64,000 nt of DNA from Apium graveolens (lineage: Eukaryota > Streptophyta > Magnoliopsida > Apiales > Apiaceae). The notes beneath the pieces are model-generated. The model did no database searches, had not been told where the DNA came from, and worked only from the letters and a program-made list of their open reading frames with translations. Position numbers and translations under genes: made by a program. The stretch is taken from contig NC_133650.1 in NCBI RefSeq assembly GCF_009905375.1, forward strand, positions 141,291,135 through 141,355,134, given 5' to 3'. Below are positions 46,001-59,789 of this stretch, piece by piece. The first letter of the stretch is position 1. Every line of letters starts with the position of its first letter.

Positions 46001-49000
46001 GTTAAGGATTAATAGCTTCATGAACTTATTCATAAATTTTCATATACCACATTATTTGAATCAAATTTATGTTTGTTAGGGTTGACTCTTCATTTATCAG
46101 GTCGTTTATGGCAACAATATATCGTTGATGCCTTTTATGCAATTGAATAGTATCGATTGGATTGGGTTACTACTCACTAGACAATTATAAGGTCAGATCT
46201 GTATACTTCCATCCAAGATGCTTTGCGTAAAAGTAATCACGATCTCAATTATGTTGGAAAAGCTGTTGTATTACCTGCATCCTTCAAAGGTTCACAAAGG
46301 TATATGTAACAACATTTTAAGGATGCACTTGCGTTATGTAGGGCTATTGGACACCCTTCTCTTTTATTGACAATGACATGTAATACAAAGTGGTCTGAAA
46401 TAAACACGATGATGAAATCTTTACCCGGTGTTGATGTGTGCGATGTACCTGACATAGTTTCTAGAGTTTTTAAACTCAAGTTGGATCATCTCATGCATTT
46501 GATAAAGAAGAAAAACTACTTTGGAAAATGCATAGGAGGTAATTTTTTATGAACCTTTCCTCTTATGACAATTTAGAAACTCTTTACTCTGAAAATTTAA
46601 CTCAAACATATTATACAGTTATGCATGTAATAGAATTTCAAAAACGGGGTCTTTCACACATGCATATGTTGATTTGGCTACACCCGGATGCTAGGCCCAA
46701 AACAGTTGCTCAAAAAGATGCTCTGGTCAGTGCTGAAATCCATGACAAAGATACAGATCCTGTTGGTTATGCCGCTGTCAGCAATTATATGATTCATGGT
46801 CCCTGTGGAGTTGACAACACCTACTCACCTTGCATGGTTAAAGGAAAATGTATGAGACACTTTCCTAAGAGGTATCATAAAATGTTATAAACTGTTCTTT
46901 TTTTATATTTACATGGTTTGAATAAATCAAATTAAAGCGTACACATATTACTATAGTTGGAATCATTGCAATGTAATTATATACAGACTAAACACTTATA
47001 ACATGTTGTCTGGGAAAATTCATTGCAGGTTCAACGGTAACACGTATATTGATGATTGCGGTTTGCCCATTTATCTCAGATGCAACACTGGCAGAAATAT
47101 AAAAAAGAAAGGTGTTTTTTTTGGACAATAGGTTTGTTGTTCCATTTAATAGAGACTTATTGGTTCTTTTTCAATGCCTTATAAATCTCGAGGTCTGTAA
47201 CAGTGCTCGGTCCCTTAAGTATATATTCAAGTATTGTCTTAAAGGTCATGATACTGCTACTATGGTCCTTTAAAAAACAAATCAACGCCTGATAGTAGTG
47301 TATCGAAGAAGCAATCCTGTTTAAATGAAGTAAAACAATATCTTGTTGGTGGTTATGTTTGTGCCTCTGAAGCAGCATGGAGAATATTTTGGTTTATTGT
47401 ACATTCTTGATGGCCAATGTTGATAGATTACCTATTCATTTACCAGGAAACAAGTACGTCAATTTTAGAACAGGTACAACACTATCTGAAGTTGTTCAAC
47501 AAGCTGATAGTAAAAGGACAAAATTTGAGGCTTGGTTCGAAGCTAATAAAGAATTTCCAACCGCTCGAGATTTTACGTATGCTGAATTTCCTACGCATTT
47601 TACGTGGCTACCCCGAGAGTGTAAATGGAGACCTCGCCAAAGAGGTGATGTAGTTGGCAGATTAACAAAAGTACATGCTACTGGCGGTGATTTGTTGTAT
47701 CTCCGTATGTTATTGATGCGGAGAAAAGGCGCTATTTCATTCGACGAGCTAAGGACGGTTGAAGGTCATGTTTTTGAAAGTTTTAAGGAAGCATGTGCTG
47801 CTATGGGGCTTCTTCAGAATGACAGCCAATGGCATGAAGCAATGGTCGAGAATTCTCACTTATCTCTTGCGAAATAGCTCCGTGAAGTGTTTGTTAACAT
47901 TTTGGCATATTGCTCAATATCTGTTCCGCTGTATTTATGAAATGCTAAGTGGAAATGTATGTCTGACGATATCATCCTGCTAAAATATAAAAAATGTATG
48001 AATGGAAATCTACAACTCCCAGTTTATGCATTCAAAATTTTGCTCTTGCAGGTAGGACTATATTTAAATTTGGTTGTCATTCTTAATAATTACATATTTG
48101 TCCACTCCGTAGTCAATCTTTTTATCTTATTAAGAGGATCAAACATCGATATTGTCCATATTTATCTATTTTAAATATATTATAAAAATAAATACGTTGA
48201 ACTATATTATATTTATTCTTGCAGAAATTGAAAAACTTTGGAACGATATTGGAAAGAGCTTAAAAGATTTCCCGACAATGCCTCAAGAAGTCTTTCTTTA
48301 CAACAGTGGAAATGGTTTAATTGCTGAAGAAACAGGTTACGATACAGAGTAAATGAGATGGAAATATGATGAAAATTATATAAAGTTGAATAAAGAGCAA
48401 AAGGAAGTGTACGAGGCTATTGTGGAAAGTGTAAATTCCAACAAAGGAGAACAATTTTTTGTCTATAAAAGTGGCCGATGTGGGAAAACATTTATCCGGC
48501 AGACACTTCTCTGTCGCCTTCGTTCTGAGCGTAAAATTGTTTTTTCAGTAGCCTCATCAGGAATTGCAGCTGTTTTTCTAGATGGCGGTAGGACAGCTCA
48601 CTCATGCTTTCATATACCTATCATTCTAGATCAATGCTCTATAGCTGGAATAAAGCACAATACTGATCTTGCTGAATTATTACAGAATACAAGTTAAATC
48701 ATTTGGGACGAAGCACCTATACAGCATCAGCATGGTATTGAGAGTGTTGATAAATGTTTAAGATATGTTATGGCTCCTATTGATCCCACTAGAACATCAA
48801 GGCCATTTGCTGGAATAATTGTTGTATTTGGTGAAGATTATCGTCAAACACTGTCGGTTATCCCAAAAGCTTCCCAAAGAGAGATAGTTGGAACAACACT
48901 GAATCGATCAAAGTTGTGGGATTTCTGTAAAGTCTTCACCTTACGTTAGAATATGAGACTTCATTCGGGAAATATAGATGAGCGGAACAAGATAATTACT

Positions 49001-49868
49001 GAATTTGCTAAATGGCAGCTTGCCATTGGCGATGGCAAGGTCCATAGCATTACTAAGAACCCTGGAGATGATGGTTTGATAGATTTTGAAATTTTAGAGT
49101 AGTTTATTGTTCGTGGAATAGATAATCTAATTCAATCTTTATTTGACATAACCTATCCAGATTTTCTATCGAACATGTCTTCGTACGATTATCTTAGATC
49201 CACATCAATCCTTACTCCTACAAACAATCTGGTGGATGATATAAATGACTTTGTGATTGAGAAAATTCCAGGTAAAATTCATACCTATTTCAGTCAGGAT
49301 TCCATAGATGACGATGGAGGGGAGGATAATGATTTTGATACTGCCTTTCCAGTAGAATACCTCAATTCAATTAACATGCCGTGTTTGCCAAAGCATGAGT
49401 TATAGATTAAGGTTGGTTGTACCATGATGTTAATGAGGAATTTCAATCAGATTCTTGGTTTATGAAATGGTACACGAATGATAGTCACGGCATGCAAAAA
49501 AAAATTCTATAGAATGTAAGATTATTTGCGGTTCCAATGTTGGTGCAAAACACCTTATACCAAGAATTGACATGGTTCCAACTAATACCAAATGGCCATT
49601 TGAATTCAAAAGAACTCATTTTCCTTTACAACTCTGTTTTGCCATGACCATTAACAAAAGCCAAGGACAGTCCCTCAATACTGTTGGACTGTATTTATCG
49701 AGATCAGTGTTCTCGCAAGGTCAACTTTATATAGCTATTTCAAGATTAACTTCTCCAGAAGGACTTCATATTCTGATATTAGATGATACTGGATGTTTTC
49801 CAAATCTTACGTCTAATGTTGTATACGAGGAAGTATTCTATAATTTACCAAAGCTTGACGATATTTGA
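43085..49868 (+). pseudogene. Helitron Rep-helicase (HUH endonuclease + PIF1-like helicase), broken
   Basis: The product would nick one strand and drive rolling-circle transposition. The N-terminus is in short exons with GT-AG borders (for example 43623-43712, 43979-, 44393-44473). A main N-terminal segment runs 44988-45812 (VDFPGIDLWEG, CVKCGARIWNMEQ, two Cys pairs), and after a shift continues to 45965. The Helitron_like_N domain runs ~46100-47300 with HUH motif HMH at 46657-46665 (EFQKRGLSHMHMLIWL) and the two-tyrosine motif KYIFKYCLKG at 47217-47246. The PIF1 part runs 48380-49868: Walker A SGRCGKT (48470-48490, first glycines altered), Walker B IIWDEAP after a stop near 48695, and final motif FAMTINKSQGQS...YIAISRLTS (49635-49755). 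At least five stops and several shifts (45775, 46158, 47130, 47410, 48695) abolish function. Confidence 0.92.
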
Positions 49869-50561
49869 TTTTATTTGAAAAAAATGTTTGGGTTTTCCTC
49901 TCTATACGGATTATTTGTCCATAAAATTAATGTCTGATTTGACCTGATATAACCATGTCCATATCTATTACTAATAACAACTTTGATGTTTATGAAGTTA
50001 CCTAAACAGATTCAGTGCCTTTCATTATGATATTTCCATTTTGAAGTTGATGTTAATAACAACTTTGATTTGTATGAAGTTACCTAAGCATATGTAATTC
50101 CTCACATTATGATGTTGCCATTTTGAACTTATCCATATATGGAATAATGTCAATTAGATATGTATTATACAGTTGTCTTCTGTTTTATGAAGAAGATTTG
50201 TATATATCTGTTTTTTCATTTTTAAAGAACTTTTATCGGTCATCATGATCAACAGTATCATTTGTGTATTCATATAACATGATTTTTCAAATTTATTTTT
50301 ATAAAAATAAAGAGATATAATATATAATTAATTGATGATTGTTGGCAATCTTTCTAATTGTAACAAAAATCAGTGATGTAATCTTATTCTAGTTTATAAT
50401 CTTTGTTTTCATACACGTTCATATTCCCTCCATTACTCATAATCATCATATATAAAACCATGATGCAATGAACACTTAATCCGTCAAAACCCTACTATCA
50501 TCAACAATTTCTGAGGGTGAGTACGACATTTATGTTTGAATTTCATTTTTCGATGTTAATT
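49869..50561 (+). other. Spacer between Helitron genes
   Basis: Non-coding. Two diverged copies of ACAACTTTGATTTGTATGAAGTTACCTAA-type sequence lie at 49976-50040 and 50056-50118. CTGAGGGTGAGTACG at 50511 could be the donor of a 5' UTR intron of the RPA-like gene, in which the gypsy element then landed. Confidence 0.45.
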
Positions 50562-50566
50562 CTATG

Positions 50567-53500
50567 TGTGGCGCCCGCCAAAACTGGGTCGGAAGTTTGG
50601 GATCCACAACACATACACAATATTAACCCTGTATAGGAAATAATATTTGCAATGACCCTGCTTTACATAACCACGGATCACAACAGGTTAAAGTATGAAA
50701 ACAAGCGACAACCTTAACTTTTATTATAACGTACCAAATCCCAACTAATTTAATTTACAACTAATAATGAAATTATTCTTACAATCTTGCTATCTCACTA
50801 CCATATAAAGCTCCTGCTAGCTCGATCCATCTCAATCTGGAATCCTAGCTCATACTTTGGAATGAGGAATTTCGCTATCAACGATATCCTTTTTAGCTGT
50901 AGAATACATAAAAGATTCGCAAGAGTGAGCTAACTAGCTCAGCAAGTCATAATTACAATAACTGAGGTTAAACAATGTTCAAATGAAATGATTCAGAAGA
51001 ATCAAGTTTCTCGTTAAACAATCATTAAAATTGGATATTTATTTTAAATTTTAGAACCAAGGTTAGGCTGCTGATCAGTCACGCAGTAACCCCGAGCAAG
51101 GCATACGGCTCTGCTCTATAAACTGGATCCAAGGCACACATTGGCCTAATTCGACCACGAATCTGGTCTGACCACGAATCTGGTCCACATAAAGAAAACT
51201 ATCCAATTCTAAAGTAGTTCAATATGATAAACAATATATCTCAATAAAACAAGATCGTAATGAACAGTAATAAAACATTTGTATAAGAGCATGGTGCAAT
51301 TGATGAGTACCACGAGGGTATATCAAAGTATGTATAAGAAATGGCCTTCAACCTATAGAAGAATCATGTATTAGATGAACAATGGTTTTACAAGGTTTAG
51401 TTATTTGATGTTACAAAGAATGGTTGGGGTATAAAAGTTTTTGTATGTTCAAATAATCCTGTTCCAGTGTTTGGTGGTTATATATTTGGAGAGTAGTATC
51501 ATATTTGTGTGCTTTAGTATCTGAAAATCAACAAGGGATGGTTTACAAAGAATAAGGCTTACAGCTTAAAGATCAAATGATGTGATCCAGGTTCAAGGCT
51601 TTATGATTCAAAGTACTCACAATATAAACAGAGCTATTTTGAATATTAACGATATGTCACAAGAGAATTTAGAAATATTTTCAATATATCTCGAGAAAGG
51701 ATTAGAAGTACTTGCCTTATCACAAATGATTCAAACTTCACTTGTACTTGTCTAATGACTCTATTCAATAACCACTCGTCTACTTTTCCTATGCCTCGCT
51801 TCTATTCTCTGATCACTTGCTTTATTTTCAACGCATCGATTCCATTTTCTGATCACCTGCTTCCCTTTACTATGCCTTGCTTACTCTGCTAGGCATCATA
51901 AGTATCTATCAATATTCATCTCTAATTGTCACATAGACGCCATAAGGTTTCATCTACCCTTCGTTTCCCCCAAATCCGATTTACGGATTGAAATATACGA
52001 TTAAAACAATTATATAATATATACATATACATTTAACACATCAATCGGTTCACATATAATACATAACACGTAAGATTTTCGATGAAAATGCTTTTCAAAG
52101 ATGATTTGATGTTAAAATGATTTTTCGGATATTTAATGTGAATTTTTAAGCATTTTTCAGAATTTAAACGGGCCGTCAAATCATTTTAAAACAGTAAACA
52201 TGGTTTGATTGGCCAAATATGGCTTTAGAATAATTTTATAATAATTATCGAGCCTTGAAAATAATTTAAAATAATATTTTAAAGCTCGAAATTATATTTT
52301 AAAATTTTTAAATCAAAAATAAATAATTAAATCTAATTAAATAATTAATTAAATCAATTAATAATTAATTAAGTCAATTAATCAATTAATTTTTGAATTA
52401 ATTGACCAATTAACTAATTAATTATTAACTAAAATTAAATTAATTCAAATTTATTTTTGAATTAAAAAGAATATTTGAAATTAAAATAATGATTTTTGAA
52501 ATTAAAAATGAATTTTAGAATTTAAAATAATAATTTTGAATTATTTTTAAAAATAAATTCCAGATACAGGTTTGTATAATTGGAATTGGGGAAAATGAAT
52601 CAAAGCCGGATCAGAGTTTAAAAAAACGGGTCATGAGGAACAAGATCGGGGTCGGTTGAAGCCGACCGGATTCTGGAAAAACAACCCAGTTTCCGGCGGT
52701 TTTGACCGCCTTCGGTGATCCCCGATTACCCCCAAAATCTGTTGTTTTAATTCGTTTAACAGTCTAGTCATCAAAATTACAAGCCCAGAAATCAATCCTA
52801 GGTGACAACATCTTCCACCGGCCGTGTAATAACGATTTCTGGCCTTAAAACCATAGAAACCGGTGAGCTATACAAGGTTTTCCGGCGACGATCGAAAACA
52901 CCATTTAATAAACCGAATTCAACAATAGAGGTACTAAATCGAAGCTTGTGTGATATATAATCTAACACAATCAATTTCATATCCTAACCACCAATTATCA
53001 GCTCGTAATATCGAAACAAAATGAAGAACACAAACTTAAAAACTCCAAACTCGACTTAACACAAATCGTACATAAACTTCTCAATTAAATGCGTGAATAA
53101 CTTGCAATTTATCAGATAAAACTGTTTATAACATCAAAATAATCAAACAAACATTAGAAACAAAAGTCCCAATTCTTATTTATAAACCCTAAAATTCGGA
53201 TTTGATAATTAACAATCGATTGATTGATTTGATGACGAAATCAGATAGAACGGATCGTAGGCTTTAATCTGGTTACTCATTCATCAAAAACCGAAATCCC
53301 CATCATCTCCAAATGATCGATTGATCTTTAAGATTACTAAGAACAAGTATTAAAGTTTTCTATTATTTCTTTCAGATAATTATGAAATTTTCTTACTGTA
53401 AAATTATGTTTATCTGTACAGAATAAGATATTGTACTGGCTATTTATATTTACGGAATATTGGTACCCCGTTGGATCATACCGGATATAAAATATTACGT

Positions 53501-54131
53501 TTATTTGAGAAAGCCGATCCAAAACGGCATCGATTTTGGGATAATTATCCAAATCTGTACATTTTATACTGCGGTCTTGGTCTCAGCGCTTTGGTTACAC
53601 GTACTACGAGATGATAATTATAATAGTTTAATAAAAAGATCCCGTTTATCAAAAATACGGGTTTTATCGATTTATCGAAACAAATTTTGTATCGAAAATA
53701 TTACGCCGGGACCCGCACGGGGAAAATTGTACGCCGGATCGAAAAAGTCAAAACATGGAAAATGCTCGGAATATTGCAATTAGGTTAGGAAGGAGTTTTC
53801 GGAAGAGTTTTGGGTTATAAAAACGTAAAAATGGTTGAAGTCGGTTGGTTCCCGATTATACAAAATAGTTTATTAATACTCGGAAAAATAATTTATAAAA
53901 TCCATAAATCTTTTATAAAAACATATAACAATATAAAAATTGATAGAAAAATATCACAATTATCTATACTTTATTTTGGACTTATAAAAACTAAAATACT
54001 CAAATTATATCATATTTACATATCCAAACACAGATACCACTTCACAGATAACTCACCAAAAATTCATATAATAATCACATAAAATTTATTTAATTTCAAA
54101 AATAATTACACGTCATATCCCGGATATTACA
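50567..54131 (-). repeat. Gypsy 3' LTR, 3565 bp
   Basis: Matches 59790-63225 throughout. It keeps a ~60-bp segment near 51478-51540 and a ~70-bp segment (53703-53772, GCCGGGACCCGCACGGGG) that the other LTR lacks. The frames in it are present in both LTRs and look non-coding. Confidence 0.93.
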
Positions 54132-54146
54132 TCCTTCCCCCTTAAA
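54132..54146 (-). other. Gypsy polypurine tract
   Basis: On the - strand CTTTTAAGGGGGAAGGA directly precedes the LTR start TGTAATATCC. Confidence 0.88.
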
Positions 54147-54329
54147 AGGATTATGTCCTCAGAATCTCCTAAGCAATAACTCAGGGTACCATTTTACGCA
54201 TAACACTTTCTAAACCCCAGGTTGACTTTTCAACCCTTGGGTTTCTCCACAATACTCTTACTAACTTTATAACTCTCTTTCTTAACAATGTTTCTCTTTT
54301 TTTTTTATGATTTCCTATTGGATTCTCAA

Positions 54330-57300
54330 CATAGGACAATTCTTCCTGAAGTTCTCTCGGCTCATATTCTATTGCATCTTTAAAATTCTAGATTATACTT
54401 TTCTAACATTGCCACATAGAAACATTATGAATATGCTACCCATGCGGGGTAATGCTAATTCGTATGCTATTTTACCGACACATTTCAAAATTTCAAAAGG
54501 TCCAATGTATCTCGGACCCAACTTTCTTTTCTTTTCTGACCTTGGATGTTCCCATTTTCACAGTGACACTGCTAATACTATTAGATCTCCCTCTGGAAAC
54601 TCCGTACTCTTTCTAGCTTGATCTACACATTTCCTTTAACAATCCTGCGTGACACTTAACCTTTTCTAAATAATCTCGACAGCTTCCTCTATCTGTTGCA
54701 GTAACTCTAGTCCAAGTATTTTACGTTTTCCGACTTCATCTTAATATACTGGTGATCGACATTTGCGTTCATAAAGAGCTTTGTAGGAAAGCATTCCGAT
54801 ATCGGCATGATAACAGTTCTTGTAAGCAAACTCCACTAAGGACAAATGTTCATCTCAATTTCCTTTGAAATCAATGGCACAAACACGTAACATGTCTTTA
54901 ATTGTTTAGATCATTTTCTCGCTCTTGGCCGTCAGTCTGCGGACGATAAACAGTACTCATATTTGACTTGGTGCCTAATATTCTTGAAAACTTTTGCAAA
55001 ATATTGAATTGAGTCGTGGATCTTGATTTGATACAATAGATGCAGGGACCCCATGCAAACTACTATTTCCTTCAAATTCATGTGAACCAACTTATCTAGT
55101 AAATATCTTTCATTAATAGGCAAGAAATGAGCTGATTTAGCCAACTTGTTTACCATAACTCAATTAGCACCGTGGCTTGCTTTCGTTCTTGGTAATCTAA
55201 CTATAAAATCCAGAGTAATATACTCCTATTTCCATTTTGTATTTCTAATGGTTACAATAATCCACTAGGCCTCTGACACTTGCCTTACTTCTTTGATATG
55301 CCGGACACCTCCTGATCCGTTTTGAAATTTCCTCTTCGTATCCGACTATCAATATTCTTCGTTAAACTTTTGTATATTTTGGCAGTTCTTGAATGAATTA
55401 AATACTTAGGATTGTGAATTCCCTTTAGGACCTCATTCCTTAATTCTGCCACTCGTAGTATCCAAGTTCTGGAAGAAAATCTGAGGATACCGTGATCATT
55501 GTTTTAAGTGCATAAATTTCCTCTCATTAATCTGTTAACATCCTGATCCATTATCTCCTCTTGACATCTCTTTATCTTTTCTTAACAATTCTAACTAAAA
55601 GGTCATACTATCCACCCTTGCCTCTTTTGGATTATATATCTGACTTCCAACTCCATCTTCTGAAATTCCATAGGTAATTCTTTCGGTGCAATCTCTATAT
55701 TTACTTTCTCCTTTTTGCTTATCGCTTGCCACTACATTTGCCTTTCCTTGTGAATACATACTTCAAGCTCTTATGGTCCGTATAGATCTTACACCTTTCT
55801 CCATACATGTAATGTTTCCCAATCTTTCAAAGCAAGTATTATTATTGCTATTCCAAGTTATGAGTAGGGTACTTCTACTCTTAAGGTTTTGGTTGTCTAG
55901 ATGCATATACAATAACTTTATTGTATTGTATCAACACACAACCTATTCCCTTAAGAGAAGTATCATTATAGACTACAAAATCTCCTTGATCCTCTCAAAG
56001 TGATAAAACAGGTGTTGTGACCATTCTCTCCTTTAACTCCGCAAAACTTTCTTCATATTTTCCCATTTCATATAAACTTCTCGCTATTCCTAGTAAGCTT
56101 CATCAAAGGTGTTGCAATCTTCAAGAATTCTTGAATAATTTCCGATAATAACCGGCCAATAATAAAACTTCTTACTTTTGTTGGTGCTTTTTGGTCTTTC
56201 TTCATTCATAGTAACTTTAATCCCTGTTGGATCCCCTTTGGTCTTCTCATCACTGACTATTTATGCTAAGAATTATACGTCCTGCCATCAAAGCTCTCAC
56301 CTTGTAAACTTTACATATAACTTTTTTCTTCTCCGACTCCCCAGTTATCATTAAATGCCTTACATGGTCTTCCGTTGACTTTAAGTAACACAAATACAGC
56401 TTATCCAGATATTCCTTAAAGATTCTGTCCATCAAGTTTAAATATTACCGGTATATTGGTTAATCCAAATGATATTACTAGAATTTATAGCAACAGTACT
56501 TAGTTCTGAAAATTATCTTTGATATGTCTATAGGTTCAATCTTCAATTGGTAATACCCAAATCTTAAATCAATCTTAGAAAATATTTTACTTCCTTCATC
56601 TGATCAAACACATTATTAGTTCGAGGTAACAAATACTTACTCTTGATTGTAAACTTGTTGAGCTTTCGCTAGTCGACACATAATCCCATACTTCCATCTT
56701 TCTTATTAACAAATAATACCGGTGCACCTTATGGGGTACACTACGTCTAATCGCCCCTTCTCCTAACATCTCTTGCATTTGATTTGCTAACTCCTTCATT
56801 TTAACTGGCGACATTCTGTGCGGGGCCTTGGACACTGACTTCATTTCAGGTGCTAAGTCAATCGCGAACTTAATTTCTCTATCTGGAGGAAATTTTGGTA
56901 ATTCGTCTGGAAACATATCTTAAAACTCATTAATTACTATAAAATCTTCAAATTCTGTTTGCTGCTAACTTCTATTTATAATCACCCTAGTGCTTACCTC
57001 TGGGTCACTATAACCTTTTAGCTTAAGTCATCGTTAACAAATTCTTTACCTTCCTTCATCCTCTAAACCTCATCATATTCTCATTTGGCGTCTTTAGAAC
57101 TATCTTTTCATCACGACGGTTTATCAGGGCATCATGCTTAAATAGTTAGTCCATTTTTTAGAATAATGTCAAATTCTCCTATCTTAAATAATATCAAATC
57201 CTCACAAACTTATTGCCAGAATCTCAATTCCACCATTGGTACTCACTTATTAATCAATTACACGTTCTTGAGTTGCTAGCCCTTTAGTCATAATCTTATC

Positions 57301-57440
57301 AAGTCAACAGGGTAATTCATCTTATCAACGAAACTTTGAGAAATAAACAATCAAGTTGCTCCCACATCTTTCAATACTTTAACGCATAAGGTATTCACAA
57401 TAATCATTCACGTCATAACATTCATATTCTAAATAACATA
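54330..57440 (-). pseudogene. pol: Ty3/gypsy pol: protease, RT, integrase, broken
   Basis: Protease: KDVGAT then LFISQSFVDKM (57383-57320), where the active site normally reads DTGAT or DSGAT and a stop interrupts. Reverse transcriptase N-terminal part: FPDELPKFPPDREIKFAIDL and VKMKELANQMQEMLGEGAIR (56916-56700). Integrase: NKLAKSAHFLPINERYLLDK (55150-55090) and the following KIHDS in place of the usual DRDPRF, so a catalytic-region residue is changed. Integrase C-terminus: PRYIGPFEILKCVGKIAYEL (54530-54440), the GPF/Y motif typical of chromoviruses. Pieces are in several frames with frequent stops. A chromodomain is not recognisable. Confidence 0.85.
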
Positions 57441-59774
57441 TTTCACAGAAAAATCGTAAACTCTCATTCTTCGAGATGTATCCCTTATTGGAGTAGATCC
57501 CCTTGACTCTTAGTGCACCCCTGACTAGGGCTAGTGTTTTGCAATCCTCGCCATAGGCCCTTGTTTTCTTTCCATGCGTGAGAGGTAGATGGAACTTTGC
57601 CCGCTTGGTTCATAATGCGTTGAATTTTTGTTTGAAAAACTTTTGCAAAGAACGACATTACAACAAAACAACTAGAAGGATTCACAATTTAATAAACTTA
57701 GAGTTGAAAAGAAAGAAGAAGTAATGATTTGAATATGAATGAGACAACCACATTAGTACTTAAGATGGCCAGTCTTTCGTACCATATGTCATACAGCACA
57801 TGATTAGGTAGCGTCCCACCCGACTCTTCGTCATTCCAATAAAGCGTCTCACCATAACACTGCTTGTCCCAATCAGAAAGCGAACTTGAGGGGAAAAATC
57901 AAATTTGAGAGGAATACAATATCCTCCTTTCTCCTATCACCGTAAAGAATTTATTAAGGAAAGAAGTTCATACATATATAGGAATAAAAAATGAATATAC
58001 ATTATGGTATTAGAGAAAAGAATGATACCATTGGTCATCATCCACACTTTACTTATATACATCTTCTAAGCTTGTTCGATCAATAGATCATATTCGGTTC
58101 ACTTAACAACTTTAGAAAGTCCACTGAAATGCCTGCATAAATTAAGCATTGTGATAAATTCTTACTTATTAAATCTTATGTCTTTAGAATTGTACTTGCA
58201 CGTATAATACTTGAACAATTCGATCATAATTGCACTCTTACAGGATAACTTCAAGTTACTTCTATGCAACTTGGATTAGCCACTGATCATTCAACATATC
58301 GATTCTATTGCTTATAATGTTCCTCTTTTGGAAATGTCTGGGAATTTGCTCATCCTCCTTCGATCATGCTCAGGCTTCTTTTAAGCCAATGAATCCTTTA
58401 ATCTTTAATGGTCTTGGAAGTTGGACAAATAGTTTCTTCGTACACTGGTTCTATTGTTCATCAAACAAGATTCACACTCTTCTGTTAGGACTAATCAAAA
58501 CTTCTTCGTAATAGCGGGTCCACTTGGCCCTTGAAATCGACCGTACTAATTCCTGGAACACGTATTTTCTAAGTAATCCGGTCTTATAACAAACAAGAAA
58601 CTCAAGTAGTAACTTGACAACCAATTTTTAAAACTTATTTTATTCAAAAAGGCTATTAGAAATTTTGTAAGGGAAAATCTTTTTCGAAAACTTGTTTAAA
58701 TTTTTTTTGAAAATCGCACATCTGGTCGTCATTACTATATGAGTTGGTTGTTGTCCTCCTTACCCATAACAAAGTACCAATTTAAGGAAACAATCACATA
58801 AAGGTCCATTCACCTCAATCTATATTCTCTCCTTTATTAGGCCCATTTACCTTCCTTGATCGACGAAAACTTCAGTTGTTATTGCATGTTATCTTATTCG
58901 TAGCTTCACATCAAAGCTTTCATACTGGTAATACTCCCATCATCATCTTTGCAGTCATTAAGTAGAACAGGCTATCCAATAGTCAACAAGTCGGCTGATG
59001 TCACATCACATTGTTACTACAAATATATCACGTCGTCATAACACCATTATCTAACTTTAAGAAAGTTTCAGATCCATACTCTTTCCTAACTCTCTTTCAA
59101 AACTCAACTAATCCATTCCATAAGCTAGTCATGGGTGGCCTAGTCACTAATGGATTCTTTTAACCTGGTAGCAGCTACGGGCCAGAACACATGAATTCTA
59201 TTTCTAAACTCCTCACCTTTATTAATAGCTCATGCACTCACCATTTACTGTAACTCTCAAACCCATTCTCGTAGGTACTGTTGTTTCATAGGACAAATTT
59301 TAAACTGGGGGTATAGAACAGGGTGTGGGGTAAACTGAAAAGATACACTCACAGCTGAATGTCCAGTAAAACAAGAATAAACAGATAGAGGTTCTTAAAT
59401 AGGTAGTCTCATATCAAGAGGTGGTAAAATAGCGTAGAATGGCTTAAAGGGGTACAACTGTTATAACCGGAGGTAATATAGTTAATACTGGTGGAAGAAC
59501 AATGTGGGAGTCAAATCTGGGTGAAGATGACGGTCATCGAACGGATGGCTCCGAATGATCAGGTGATACAGGGAAAATAGGATTTGCCATTACCGTTATC
59601 TGGAAATCACATTGCAGGATAAGAATCTCGAATCGCAACACAAATCGTACCGAAAGCCTACCATACAATCGCACTCAATCTCACGATGTCCTATCTTTCT
59701 ATTTCCTATTCCTAATCCTAACCCTTTACCCAATCCCGATAATCTAGGATTTTTTCAGTGACTTATAACCTGTA
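57441..59774 (-). pseudogene. Gypsy gag and leader region, mostly unrecognisable
   Basis: Position between primer site and protease makes this leader plus gag. On the - strand 57685-57485 is a 66-codon frame (MNQAGKVPSTSHAWKENKGL) that fits the gag-protease linker. No clear capsid motif or zinc knuckle was found by eye; this part is heavily decayed. Confidence 0.5.
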
Positions 59775-59786
59775 GCTCTGATACCA
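59775..59786 (-). other. Gypsy primer-binding site
   Basis: GCTCTGATACCA on the + strand reads TGGTATCAGAGC on the - strand, three bases inside the 5' LTR end. Confidence 0.92.
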
Positions 59787-59789
59787 ACC

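Noticed and set aside
52798..53783. Frames of 60-107 codons present in both gypsy LTRs (also at 61966-62915)
   Set aside because: They recur because the LTRs are copies, and they show no protein motif and differing ends between copies.
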